64,000 nt of DNA, taken from contig NZ_AXAP01000035.1 of assembly GCF_000472865.1 (NCBI RefSeq), positions 11,365 through 75,364 on the forward strand, read 5' to 3'. A program made the translations under genes and the position numbers. Positions 45,014 through 53,490 of this stretch are shown piece after piece. The notes under the pieces are model-generated. The model did not search any database. It was not told the DNA's origin and saw nothing but the letters and a program-made list of their open reading frames with translations. How positions within the stretch are numbered: the stretch's first letter is position 1; each line of letters begins with the position of its first letter. This DNA comes from Bradyrhizobium elkanii WSM2783 (lineage in GTDB: Bacteria > Pseudomonadota > Alphaproteobacteria > Rhizobiales > Xanthobacteraceae).

Positions 45014-46444
45014 GTGGCGGCGAAGCCGTCACGTCCGTCCTGCTTTGTGGTTACCCGACTAGGCGCCGTCGCAACAGTTGGGCTGTATTCCGCCTCCGAT
45101 CGCACTAAGGCGCCGCGCAAAATGGATGCACTCCTATTATTTCTTCCTGTCTTCATCTTCTTGAGGTCACTCTCCAATGGGGTCGATCGTCTGTACGGTA
45201 CGAACCTCTCACTGGCTCTTTCACTCACCGCTATTGTGATTGGTCTTGTGGCCGCCTGGCACGCGCGACATGTCAGGATACACGGGAGATTTTTCACGCT
45301 GTTGATATCTTTGTCCGCCTTTGTTGTCGCTTCGGGACTGTCATTTGTCGTCAACGCCTTTGGAGCAGGTTACATTATCGACGCATATGCTGCCTGGTAT
45401 GAGATCTTCAGGTATGCATACCTGATGATGTTTGCGATATTATTGTCTTCTGCTTATCGCTCTCCAACGTTTTGCCTGAACGTTCATCGTGCTTATATAC
45501 TGTTGTTGCCTCTGATTTCCATGGTTGGACTAGGTCAATACTTAACCGGTCGTACAGAACTTGTTACACAGTACGACAAGTTTGAACGGGTGGCGGGTCT
45601 TTCTTCGCACCCCGTACCCTTCAGCCTGGAGATCGTGTTGACTTTTTGCGTTTGCGAGTTATCGCGCCGAAAACTGCGCCTTCCCGTCACGCTTTTCCAC
45701 CTTGTGGTTTACACGTTGTTTCTCGTCGCTTTGGTCCTTTCTGCTTCGAGGACCGGGGTCGCGCTACTGGGACTGACCCTCGGCATATTCCTTTTTACTC
45801 GGAGACCTGCCCTCCTCCCGGCGTTCGCTGCAGCATTCGCTGTAGTCACCTGGATGACTCCATTTGGAGAATTGTTTTCGGACCTGAGGTCAGTTCCGGA
45901 ATATGTTCTGAGAGGCGAATATATGGTGTGGGATTGGCGCACCGCGGTTACCTCGGTCCATTGGCGCATTCACCACTGGTATTATCTATCTACGCTTGCA
46001 TTGGACCGACCGTTGATCGGATACGGTCCTGGTCAAGTGACGTTATACAGCCCGTTTTCCCTGTTGGCGCATAGTCAGTTCTTGGAAATATTCTTCGAGA
46101 CGGGCGTGGTCGGCCTGATCTCCTTTGCTGTGTTTTGGTTCAGTCTTCCGCTCGCCGCAATGTCGGACCGGCAGCGGCTCGTTTTCGTATATGGAAAAAG
46201 GTCAGCAGAAATTGGAGGCCTGCACTTCTGGATTGCCATGTTTGCCGGCGTGACGCTGGTTGCATTGTTCGATGCTAGCTTCAACAGGGAAACAGTGGCG
46301 TTTTCGCACTTGATCGTCAGTGTCTTTGTGGTGCTGGCTCAACCTGAAGCCGTCATCCAACGTGACCTAGAATCGCGTTACTCGCACATCTCGATGACTG
46401 CTGGTTCGCGGATTGAAGCATCGGGGCGCCGGGGCACTATCTGA
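45014..46444 (+). CDS. O-antigen ligase / Wzy polymerase-like membrane protein
   Basis: About ten hydrophobic segments occur in up to 476 residues. The C-terminal half contains the Wzy_C-like pattern: RTGVALLGLTLGIFLF, a large periplasmic loop (VLRGEYMVWDWRTAVTSVHW), and RPLIGYGPGQVTLYSPFSLL followed by AHSQFLEIFFETGVVGLISF. The G-x-G-x(n)-H-S-x-x-L-x-x-x-x-E-x-G pattern is typical of Wzy polymerases and WaaL ligases. The frame opens at GTG 45014, but the first 36 residues look non-membranous; ATG 45122 (MDALLLFLPV) is a likely real start. Base composition is visibly more AT-rich than the neighbours, as is common for wzy genes. Confidence 0.88.
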   Translation: MAAKPSRPSCFVVTRLGAVATVGLYSASDRTKAPRKMDALLLFLPVFIFLRSLSNGVDRLYGTNLSLALSLTAIVIGLVAAWHARHVRIHGRFFTLLISLSAFVVASGLSFVVNAFGAGYIIDAYAAWYEIFRYAYLMMFAILLSSAYRSPTFCLNVHRAYILLLPLISMVGLGQYLTGRTELVTQYDKFERVAGLSSHPVPFSLEIVLTFCVCELSRRKLRLPVTLFHLVVYTLFLVALVLSASRTGVALLGLTLGIFLFTRRPALLPAFAAAFAVVTWMTPFGELFSDLRSVPEYVLRGEYMVWDWRTAVTSVHWRIHHWYYLSTLALDRPLIGYGPGQVTLYSPFSLLAHSQFLEIFFETGVVGLISFAVFWFSLPLAAMSDRQRLVFVYGKRSAEIGGLHFWIAMFAGVTLVALFDASFNRETVAFSHLIVSVFVVLAQPEAVIQRDLESRYSHISMTAGSRIEASGRRGTI

Positions 46445-46500
46445 ACCGCAACTTGGCCGCTGTTAGTATCATCGGCCTATACTGGTCATGAGCACTTCCC

Positions 46501-47421
46501 ATGAAAGAGCATCTTGCCAGTCCGCTCACGGCTCCCATGTTACTCGGCGCTCTCGTCTCATTGGCAAGCGCCGCGACGATAGCGCCTCCAGCCCAGTACG
46601 GACGATGCAGCGACAACGGCGATCTCTCGTTGGAGAGAGTCTCTGCATCGCATGCGACGCGGCCGGGAATGTGTCATCCTGTCCTGCAGGTGCAACAACA
46701 CGAGCGTCGGGCGCTCCAACCCACCTGCACGTCTTTGTCGATCGATTGTGTCGCTTCGCAAAATTCGGGATATGACACCGGAATATATCCATACGGGGTC
46801 AGGACCTATTACTCGTGGTACGCCGGTGGCGCCGGCGCCACGAGGAACATTGCTTCTCCCGCCGACTTCTCTTCACTGACGGGTTGGGGACAGATATATC
46901 CGCAAGTGGGTGCTTCGAACCTTGCTGCAAACGTCTATTTGAAGGACTATCGCGTCTATGTGCACTTGACGAGTGGCGGCTGGCAACTCGTACAAGATCA
47001 AGCTACGAATTCCATCGGCGGCCAGCATTTCGTGGCAGACTTCTCCAACAACTCCTCTTCGGAAATGAGTCTCGTCATTCAGTCTGACGGAAGCGTAAGA
47101 ATGGACTCGCCAGCATTCGGCTACAATAATCACTTCTGGATTGAGCCAAGAGGGTCGTATACGCCCGGAACAGTCAACGGGGTGTTCTCGATGGCCCAGC
47201 TGCGCACCGATAGTGCAAGTGCTAATTTGATCGCAAACTTTGGAGCTGACTGGTGGAAAAACACCTCAGCTCCGTACCTCTACCAAAATGGAGTGTTTGT
47301 AAATAATCCCGGCATCGGCATGGGCAGCTGGGTCAAGTTGACGACGACGTATCAGTACTTCTTCTTCACGACCATGACTAAATCGCAACTAGAAGCCGAA
47401 CCGCCGCCGCCCTTGAGATAG
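46501..47421 (+). CDS. Secreted protein with a domain shared with the type I secretion substrate at 57.6 kb
   Basis: The 306-residue product begins with a probable Sec signal (MLLGALVSLASAAT). After a poorly ordered linker of about 55 residues comes a domain of about 215 residues: YGVRTYYSWYAGGAGATRNI, FSSLTGWGQIYPQVGASNLA, VYVHLTSGGWQLVQDQATNS, HFVADFSNNS, YNNHFWIEPRGSYTPGTVNG, NLIANFGADWWKN and PGIGMGSWVKLTTTYQYFFF, ending EPPPPLR. The same blocks occur in the same order in the large protein encoded at 57616-59565. I know no named family for it. It follows the Wzy gene by 56 bases and may act on or bind the polysaccharide. Confidence 0.8.
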   Translation: MKEHLASPLTAPMLLGALVSLASAATIAPPAQYGRCSDNGDLSLERVSASHATRPGMCHPVLQVQQHERRALQPTCTSLSIDCVASQNSGYDTGIYPYGVRTYYSWYAGGAGATRNIASPADFSSLTGWGQIYPQVGASNLAANVYLKDYRVYVHLTSGGWQLVQDQATNSIGGQHFVADFSNNSSSEMSLVIQSDGSVRMDSPAFGYNNHFWIEPRGSYTPGTVNGVFSMAQLRTDSASANLIANFGADWWKNTSAPYLYQNGVFVNNPGIGMGSWVKLTTTYQYFFFTTMTKSQLEAEPPPPLR

Positions 47422-47433
47422 CGGATCACTGCT

Positions 47434-48472
47434 TCAGTGCTCGACAGATCCGCTCTGGCACTTGCCGCAACCAGCCTCCGCTTCAAGGCACGCGGCGCGG
47501 TCGCCAAGGATGATTGTACGCATCCGGCGACGGCCCCTAGTTAGTCGTCTGGGCGGATGGCTGACTGCGTTTAGGCGGCGTGAGGCTGCCAATTCCAAGG
47601 CAGGAGTTCGTGAATGAGCTTGGCAGGGTGATCGGCAGGCGTGCCAGCACGTCAGCGAGCCAAGCCTGTAGACCGATGTCGTTGAGCTTAGTGGTCGCGA
47701 TGAGGGTGTGTAGATTGCAGCCCCACGCCCACCACCCTCATCGGAGCCTGCGAGATCCAGTTTCTTCGTCCTACAGCGACGGCCCGTAGCTTGAGTTCGG
47801 CCGCATTGTTCGACGTGCAGTAGGCGCCCGTTGTCGAGGAAGCGGGTGAATGCATCGCAGCGGCTGAGGCAGTAACTGATCGCCTTGGTCGTATCGTTGT
47901 TCCTGGAGAGATTGGCGCGCTGCTCGCGCAGCCAACCCTGCAGCCCGACGATCACGGGGCCGGCTATGCTCATGGCGCACGCGCACACGCCCCTCGCGAG
48001 TAAGACCGTTGATCCCACGCTCGATGTAGAGCCTGCTGAACCCGGCATAGGCGTCGGGCTGCATCAGTCCGGCATAGGCCGCCAAATGATGCGCCGGATG
48101 CTCACCGCCGCGGTCCGGCGAATAGAAGAACACGGCTGCCGGCGGATCTGGCCCGGCAAAGGGGCGGTCGTCGACGCACATAGGTTCAGAGCCGGCCGGT
48201 CCGCGTCTTGCCCTTCGCCAAGACCGGCACCGTGGTGTCGTCGGCGTGAATGCGTTCGGCCGCAAAGACATGGGTCTGGATCGCGTCGACCAGCGGCATC
48301 AGCGTTGCCGCGGCGGCGCCCACCCAGTCTGCAAGCGTCGATACATCGAGGTCGATACCTTCGCGCCGGCGCCGGATGCGTACCCCTGACTCGCTTTTGG
48401 GACAGCTGGTCACGCCGCGCCGATCACAGTTGCCTCGATCAATGAGGTGCCCAACTCTCTTGGCTCTGCAGA
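47434..48472 (-). pseudogene. IS66-family transposase (TnpC) relic, most of the gene
   Basis: On the minus strand the order is DVSTLADWVGAAAATLMPLV with DAIQTHVFAAERIHADDTTV and PVLAKGKTRTGRL, then YSPDRGGEHPAHHLAAYAGL and MQPDAYAGFSRLYIE, LQGWLREQRANLSRNNDTTK, CDAFTRFLDNGRLL and LDLAGSDEGG. These are the middle and C-terminal blocks of TnpC in three frames with several shifts. It is a second, better preserved IS66 relic than the one at 39.2-39.8 kb. No tnpA or tnpB and no terminal repeats were recognised. It separates the polysaccharide locus from the sulfolactate operon. Confidence 0.88.
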
Positions 48473-49627
48473 TTAAGGCCCGACTTCCGTCCACAGGAAG
48501 GCACGCACCCGATCGGGGACGAGGTTGATACCCAGGCCGGGGCGATCGGGGATGCGCAGCTGCCCGTTCTCGACCTCCGATTCCGGTGCATGATCGACCA
48601 ACTGGAAATGCGCCGGCGGGCGATACGGGTACAACTCCTGAATCATGAAATTGGCGACGCACGCATCGAGCTGGAGGGCCGCCGCAGTTGCAATGGGACT
48701 GGCGCAGACGTGTGGTGCAATTCTGGCGTTGTACGTTTCTGCCATGGCCGCGATCTTCTTTGCCTCCATAATGCCACCGGTATTGCCGATATCAGGCTGC
48801 AGCACATCGGCGGCGCGGGCTTCGAGAACCGAGCGATAGCCATAACGGGTGAACAGCCGTTCGCCGACAGCGAGCGGCGCATCGACGCGGCTCGAGATTT
48901 TCTTGAGGGCGCCGAGATCGAATGGGTCAGCCGGCTCCTCGATGAACAGGATGTCCTGGTCCGCGAACCGCTGGCATAAGCGAATGGTTGCGTCCGTCGT
49001 AAGTCCGCCGCTGAGGTCCACCATGATTGCGACCGCGGGGCCAACCGCGCCGCGGATCGACCTGATCCTTTCGACCGCGAGATCAATAGCGGCGCGGTCG
49101 ACACTGCGCCTGGAGACGTGGCGTATGCCCCCGTCCGGCCGCGGCATCGCCAGAGGGTTGCATTTCAATCCCGAATAACCATCCCGCACAACCCGTTCCG
49201 CCGCGGCGGCAAACTCGTCGGGCGTGTTGCACCGAAAAGACCATCCGTTTGCATAGGTAGAGACGTGGTCGCGAAGCTTGCCGCCGAGAAACTCATAAAC
49301 GGGGATGCCCAGCGCTTTTCCCTTGATGTCCCATAAGGCCTGTTCAATCGCGCTTATTCCCGCGAACACGATTGGCCCGCCGCCCTTGGCCCAGAACGAG
49401 TGATCATACATCTCCGTCCAGAGCTCTTCGATGCGAAACGGATCCCTGCCGAGCACAACGGCCTGGACCAGGTCCGTGGTCATCCCCGCTGCCGCCGTGC
49501 CGCCGATGCCATAAGCGATGGCCGCCTCGCCAACGCCGGTGATGCCCCCATCCGTGTTGAGCTCGACCAGGACGGGATGCAGGCTGCCAACATTGACGAG
49601 GTAGATCCTCGCGCCAATGATCTTCAT
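48473..49627 (-). CDS. Enolase-superfamily enzyme (mandelate racemase/sugar-acid dehydratase group)
   Basis: The 384-residue protein has the N-terminal capping domain (MKIIGARIYLVNVGSLHPVL, LGRDPFRIEELWTEMYDHSF) and a TIM barrel. Metal ligands of the enolase superfamily are visible: Asp in VAIMVDLSGGL, Glu in ILFIEEPADPFD and Glu in APLAVGERLF. The general-base side has SGLKCNPL and, later, His in ARIAPHVCASPIATAA. These enzymes abstract a proton alpha to a carboxylate. The gene overlaps the upstream ATP-grasp gene by four bases (ATGA), so it belongs to the sulfolactate operon. A 2-hydroxy acid such as sulfolactate is a chemically sensible substrate, but this is inference. Confidence 0.88.
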   Translation of the reverse strand: MKIIGARIYLVNVGSLHPVLVELNTDGGITGVGEAAIAYGIGGTAAAGMTTDLVQAVVLGRDPFRIEELWTEMYDHSFWAKGGGPIVFAGISAIEQALWDIKGKALGIPVYEFLGGKLRDHVSTYANGWSFRCNTPDEFAAAAERVVRDGYSGLKCNPLAMPRPDGGIRHVSRRSVDRAAIDLAVERIRSIRGAVGPAVAIMVDLSGGLTTDATIRLCQRFADQDILFIEEPADPFDLGALKKISSRVDAPLAVGERLFTRYGYRSVLEARAADVLQPDIGNTGGIMEAKKIAAMAETYNARIAPHVCASPIATAAALQLDACVANFMIQELYPYRPPAHFQLVDHAPESEVENGQLRIPDRPGLGINLVPDRVRAFLWTEVGP

Positions 49628-50859
49628 GCTACCGGCCGTTGCCTAGCCATGCACTCCGTCGGCTCTGTCGATTGTCGCCAAAGTTGGCGCCCCCGATTGA
49701 AAAAAACCGTTATGGCATAGGCGATCGCACCGACCACCGGTAGGAGATCGTCGCGGGCAATGTAGCTGGTCTCGGCTATGCCGCGCAGCGAATCGCGCCA
49801 GCCGCGCGGCGTCAGTTTCCCATCGCGCCAATAACGCAGAGCCGAGATCCAGTCACAGTCTTCCACAACCCACTTGCGGCCCTCCACAGTGGTAGCGGGC
49901 ACGACCGCCTGACCCGTCATGTCCTGGTAGAGCGCCCGCACGACATCCATGTCATTGGCTCCGACGAAGCAGCGAAACATGGCGCCGACCCGGGGGTTGA
50001 TATCGTAGATCTTGTAGCAACCATCACGCGCGTCATAGCGGTAACCGAGATCGAGCGGGCCGCGGTAGCCGATTGCCTTCATGAAGGCGATGGTCGTGTT
50101 GAGGACCTGCTCGTTGTGGATGCACAAGCCCAGCGACGCCATGCCGAAATAGGGCCGATAATTCCGTAACTTCCTGCCCGTGAAAGCAACCCGGCATTCC
50201 CCGCAGCGATCGAAATAGCCGTTGAAGACCCAGGCCATCTCGTCACCTCCGGGGATGTACTCCTGCAACATCACGTTTGGCATCAACGGATCCTCTACTG
50301 CCTGATAGTGCTCCAGCAATTCCTGACGGCTGTGGACCAGCGTGATGGGCCAAATCTTGCGCCCGGCGATGATGGGCTTCAGCAGCACCGGAAAACGGGC
50401 GGTCTTCAAGTAGACAGCAACGTCATCGACCGACTGGGGGAAGGCAGTCTCTGGCGCTGGCACGTTCCATTGCCGGGCGAGATAGTACATGTCCTTCTTG
50501 CTGCAGAGCGAACGCGTGAGTTTGGCGTCCTGCTCGGGAAAGGCGAACCAGGCGCCAAGCTGGACGGCATGGTCCGCAACGAACATGGCGGCGATATCGC
50601 TCGTGGGGATCAGCAGCGCACGCCGCCCGATTCTCTCATGAACCTGCATGAGGAACTGTATTGACGCCTCAGGTTTCGCGTTGTTCAGTTCCCAGTGAAA
50701 GCGCCCACGGCAGTAGCGCGAGAAAGCGCCGGCTGTCACCCATCCGTCGTGGACCACGTAGACCGGGACACCGAGGCGGCCGAGCGTGCGCACGACCGCG
50801 AGGCCGCCGTGCTTGTAGCAGCCGAGCACTATGGCCGGGGTCGATACATCTTCAATCAT
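49624..50859 (-). CDS. ATP-grasp carboxylate-amine ligase-like protein
   Basis: I start at the ATG of MIEDVSTPAIVLGCYKHGGL (411 residues). It overlaps the ComB stop by a few bases; the frame is open 21 codons further but that part overlaps ComB. The protein has a preATP lobe (AIVLGCYKHGGLAVVRTLGR), then KKDMYYLARQWNVPAPETAF, PVLLKPIIAGRKIW (ATP-binding Lys), VMLQEYIPGGDEMAWVFNGY, and the metal-binding YKIYDINPRVGAMFRCFVGA. This is the PylC/carbamoyl-phosphate-synthetase-like ATP-grasp pattern. It would activate a carboxylate as acyl phosphate and join it to an amine or alcohol. Coupling to ComA/ComB suggests sulfolactate as acid partner. The C-terminus has a hydrophobic segment (LLPVVGAIAYAITVFF). 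Confidence 0.88.
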   Translation of the reverse strand: MIEDVSTPAIVLGCYKHGGLAVVRTLGRLGVPVYVVHDGWVTAGAFSRYCRGRFHWELNNAKPEASIQFLMQVHERIGRRALLIPTSDIAAMFVADHAVQLGAWFAFPEQDAKLTRSLCSKKDMYYLARQWNVPAPETAFPQSVDDVAVYLKTARFPVLLKPIIAGRKIWPITLVHSRQELLEHYQAVEDPLMPNVMLQEYIPGGDEMAWVFNGYFDRCGECRVAFTGRKLRNYRPYFGMASLGLCIHNEQVLNTTIAFMKAIGYRGPLDLGYRYDARDGCYKIYDINPRVGAMFRCFVGANDMDVVRALYQDMTGQAVVPATTVEGRKWVVEDCDWISALRYWRDGKLTPRGWRDSLRGIAETSYIARDDLLPVVGAIAYAITVFFNRGRQLWRQSTEPTECMARQRPVA

Positions 50860-51604
50860 ACAAGATCTCACGCTCGTATGCGCGATCGGCCTTGGCGAAC
50901 GGCTCCCACACCACTTCGCCATCGCGCAGCGCGAATGCGGCCTGGAGATCGTCTATATGATCAAGAATGAATTCGAGGTCATCGAGCTGCTGGCTCCTGC
51001 GCAAATACGCCGCGCTATTTCCCCGCGTCCAGGCATCGGGTCTGCAACCACGCCAGCGCTCGGCTATGGTAGCAGTCGCCTCGTTCTCGGGGCGATAGCC
51101 GAACTCGAACAGGCGGTCCGCAATCCAGGCGCAACACATCTGGTCCTCTTCCCGGAATTCACCTCGCGTGCCAGCTCCGATGACCGCGACGTCGGCAAAG
51201 CTGCCAGCGAGATGTGTTGCGAGAGACGTGAAATTGCGCAGGCATGCCAGGAACACGGCCTCGCAAGACGCTGCCGCTTCAAGCAGCTTGGTCCCCGAGG
51301 AGGAGAGGAGCACCGCCGGGCGGTGCAGGTCCATGCGCTTCACCAATGCCGCCGGGCTGTTGTTGATATCGAACCCCTCCGGCATGATCCCGTTCACCTC
51401 GCCGATCAGCAGGGGATCAGCGAGCCGGCCTGCCAGCGAATGGGCAGCATCGAGGCTGGCCACCGGGAGACAGCGCCGGCCGAGCGCGACAGCTGTGATC
51501 GCCGTTGTTGTGGCGCGGACCACATCGATGACAACCACCGCATATCCCTTGCGATAGCGCACCACGCTTTCCGGGAAGCAATCAATGACTATGGACCTGG
51601 GCAT
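50852..51604 (-). CDS. comB: 2-phosphosulfolactate phosphatase
   Basis: ComB removes phosphate from (R)-2-phospho-3-sulfolactate to give 3-sulfolactate. The 250-residue product shows the family motifs: VVVIDVVRATTTAITAVALG (the D-V-x-R-A-T-T-T active-site block), GEVNGIMPEGFDINNSPAAL (G-E-x-x-G-x-x-x-x-G-F-D-x-x-N-S-P), and LLSSSGTKLLEAAAS (the T/S-x-G-T-x-x-L block). It starts with ATG 51604 inside the end of ComA (23-base overlap) and its stop overlaps the ATP-grasp start. Finding it next to ComA makes the assignment strong. A methanogen-like coenzyme M pathway is not implied. Confidence 0.9.
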   Translation of the reverse strand: MPRSIVIDCFPESVVRYRKGYAVVVIDVVRATTTAITAVALGRRCLPVASLDAAHSLAGRLADPLLIGEVNGIMPEGFDINNSPAALVKRMDLHRPAVLLSSSGTKLLEAAASCEAVFLACLRNFTSLATHLAGSFADVAVIGAGTRGEFREEDQMCCAWIADRLFEFGYRPENEATATIAERWRGCRPDAWTRGNSAAYLRRSQQLDDLEFILDHIDDLQAAFALRDGEVVWEPFAKADRAYEREILYD

Positions 51605-52451
51605 TTAATTGGCCTCGGGCATTTAATTCAGTCACAGGATGCAGGGCGAAGGTAGGGCTCGAGGGGCGCAAGTTGGGCCGGCCGAACGCGTCGGAATGCA
51701 GGCCGCGGCGATAAATCTCGACGCGCAGCAATTCCTCGAGCCGAACGTTGGAGATCCGCACCTCGCGGCCGAAATGGTCGATCAGCGCGAACTGACTCGG
51801 CTTGTTCGGGGCTTCGAAGGTGACGCGCTCCAGGCCGAACTTGGCGGCGAAACGATCCGCAAAAGAACGATTGAGAACGCCGTCATCATCGAAGAGCCCA
51901 ACGCCCCGTGCCGATTCTCGGCCCTCGACGACGATCTCCTCGGCCCCGGCATCGAGCCAGCTTTGGCCTTGGACGATGAGCTCGGCGACAACATCCTCGC
52001 CGAATGCGCCGCCGTGCTTCTTGCCGAGCTCGAACTGTACATCGAGCCCGCGCTCATGTGCCATGGTGATGACCGAGCGCGGCGGGAGCGGCATGTCGGT
52101 GAAGCCTTGGCCGGCCTCGATCCGCGTCACGCCGACGTCGGCGCAAAGGTCCAGATAGGCGTGCAGCTGGCCTTGGGCGACGGCGATTTCGAATGGGCCA
52201 CCGCCCGTGACCGTAGCGACATTATGGGCGCGAGCCAGCGCGATTTTCTGGCGTGTAGCGTATTCATCCGCAACCAGCCAGCAAGCCATGGAGATCTTCA
52301 GGATCGAGATCAGATGCGAGCTCTGCTGCAGGTGGCCTTGCAACGTGACCGGATCGTAGCCCGGGTCGAACACACTCGTGGACGGCGCCACGGGTGGAAC
52401 GCCAATGAGCGTTAGATAATCACGCGTGTGGCACTTATGGTTGGGTTGCAC
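51582..52451 (-). CDS. comA: Phosphosulfolactate synthase
   Basis: ComA adds sulfite to phosphoenolpyruvate to form (2R)-phospho-3-sulfolactate. The 289-residue product fits the family: TSVFDPGYDPVTLQGHLQQS, ISILKISMACWLVADEYATR (the barrel strand with catalytic Lys), NVATVTGGGPFEIAVAQGQL (phosphate-binding G-G-x-x-F/L-E), VGVTRIEAGQGFTDMPLPPR, and GLDVQFELGKKHGG (E-x-G-x-K). The start is a GTG at 52451 with GGAG twelve bases upstream, overlapping the methyltransferase end by 17 bases. The C-terminus carries a six-residue repeat (ELNARG/QLNAQV) caused by an 18-bp tandem duplication at the ComB start. Confidence 0.88.
   Translation of the reverse strand: MQPNHKCHTRDYLTLIGVPPVAPSTSVFDPGYDPVTLQGHLQQSSHLISILKISMACWLVADEYATRQKIALARAHNVATVTGGGPFEIAVAQGQLHAYLDLCADVGVTRIEAGQGFTDMPLPPRSVITMAHERGLDVQFELGKKHGGAFGEDVVAELIVQGQSWLDAGAEEIVVEGRESARGVGLFDDDGVLNRSFADRFAAKFGLERVTFEAPNKPSQFALIDHFGREVRISNVRLEELLRVEIYRRGLHSDAFGRPNLRPSSPTFALHPVTELNARGQLNAQVHSH
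51599..51628 (-). repeat. 18-bp tandem duplication at the comA/comB junction
   Basis: The 12-base word GGGCATTTAATT (plus strand) occurs at 51599-51610 and 51617-51628. On the minus strand each copy offers AATTAAATGCCC. The first copy opens a five-codon frame (ATG to TAA) and the second is the comB start. The unit is 18 bp, so comA stays in frame. Confidence 0.75.
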
Positions 52452-53367
52452 GGAGAGTACTCCTCGGACAGGGTTGAAGTCGCCGATCGAGCTGTGAAGA
52501 GTCGCACGAGCCCTTTGGTTCTGCGGCGTTTGGCTTCTTCGCCAGCACTAGAAATTGCGAGCCGCCTGAACTCAAAGCTGGTGTTCCTGCGTTGGCCATG
52601 GACTGGAGCCAGTTGTTCAGGCGTAGCCCAGCGGAAGCCGGCAGGATCGGACGATTGAAAAACGTGAATGGCCCGAAGCCCACAGTGTAGCCGCTCTGCA
52701 GTTCCAAGCCCTGCGCCACGAGCTCCCGCTTGAATTCGCGCAGCCGGGTAACCTGGGGGCGCACGCCGCGGCGGGGAACGAGCCGTCTGCGCAGAAAGGG
52801 CCCCGCGAGCCTGCGCGGTCCGTGCAGCAGCGGGTTCCTGAGCGGGTCGAAAAGTTGGCGCAGCTGCCAATAGGTGTCGATGGCGGCGATCAGATAGCCG
52901 CCGGGGTGCAGGACCCTGGTCATTTCGCGCAACGGCGGCTCGATCTTCGGCAGCCAGGGCAGAACGCCGAGGGCGACGACCAATGCGAAAGTGTCGTCGG
53001 AAAAGGGAAGCGCGTGCACGTCGCCTTCCTGGACCGCCACTCTGGTCTCTACGCACGCCGCGGCGACACGCTTGCGCGTAGCCTGCGTCATTGCCCGTAC
53101 CGGGTCGATCGCGTCCACGGTCAGCGCTCGGCGAGCGAGACCAACCGTGGCCAATCCTGCGCCGCAGCCGACATCCAGAACCCGCGTGCTGGGCGGCAAG
53201 CAAAGCCCATCCGCCATGGCCAACGTCAGGCGCAGACGCTCCTGATAAATGGTTTCAACAATGCCTTCACGTTCGTAAATTGCTCCCCAAAAGGGAGACT
53301 CTTCACGAAAATGGGCGTCCAGCTCTCTTTGGTGGATCGCAAGGCTCGAGTGCTCGATGTCTGGCAT
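52435..53367 (-). CDS. Class I SAM-dependent methyltransferase (type 11)
   Basis: The 310-residue enzyme has a Rossmann SAM-binding core: TRVLDVGCGAGLATVGLARR (motif I), LTVDAIDPVRAMTQATRKRV (motif II), EGDVHALPFSDDTFALVVAL (motif III) and MTRVLHPGGYLIAAIDTYWQ. The remaining C-terminal half is family-specific. It starts at ATG 53367 behind GGGGGTT and its stop overlaps the ComA start by 17 bases, making it the first gene of the operon. A methyl ester or ether of a sulfolactate product is possible, though the substrate is not readable from sequence. Confidence 0.9.
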   Translation of the reverse strand: MPDIEHSSLAIHQRELDAHFREESPFWGAIYEREGIVETIYQERLRLTLAMADGLCLPPSTRVLDVGCGAGLATVGLARRALTVDAIDPVRAMTQATRKRVAAACVETRVAVQEGDVHALPFSDDTFALVVALGVLPWLPKIEPPLREMTRVLHPGGYLIAAIDTYWQLRQLFDPLRNPLLHGPRRLAGPFLRRRLVPRRGVRPQVTRLREFKRELVAQGLELQSGYTVGFGPFTFFNRPILPASAGLRLNNWLQSMANAGTPALSSGGSQFLVLAKKPNAAEPKGSCDSSQLDRRLQPCPRSTLRATQP

Positions 53368-53490
53368 TGCCCAACCCCCTCAATAACGACCTGCCTGACA
53401 ACCTGCGCCGGAGTTTCGAATTCGCGCTGATTTCGGAGTGAGTATAAGTCTGGCCGAACTCACCTTGTGAGCGAGATTGTGGCTATTCCG

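Noticed and set aside
50831..51655. Plus-strand frame of 274 codons opposite comB
   Set aside because: It is antisense to a gene with clear ComB motifs in a tight overlapping operon, and its sequence has no domain.
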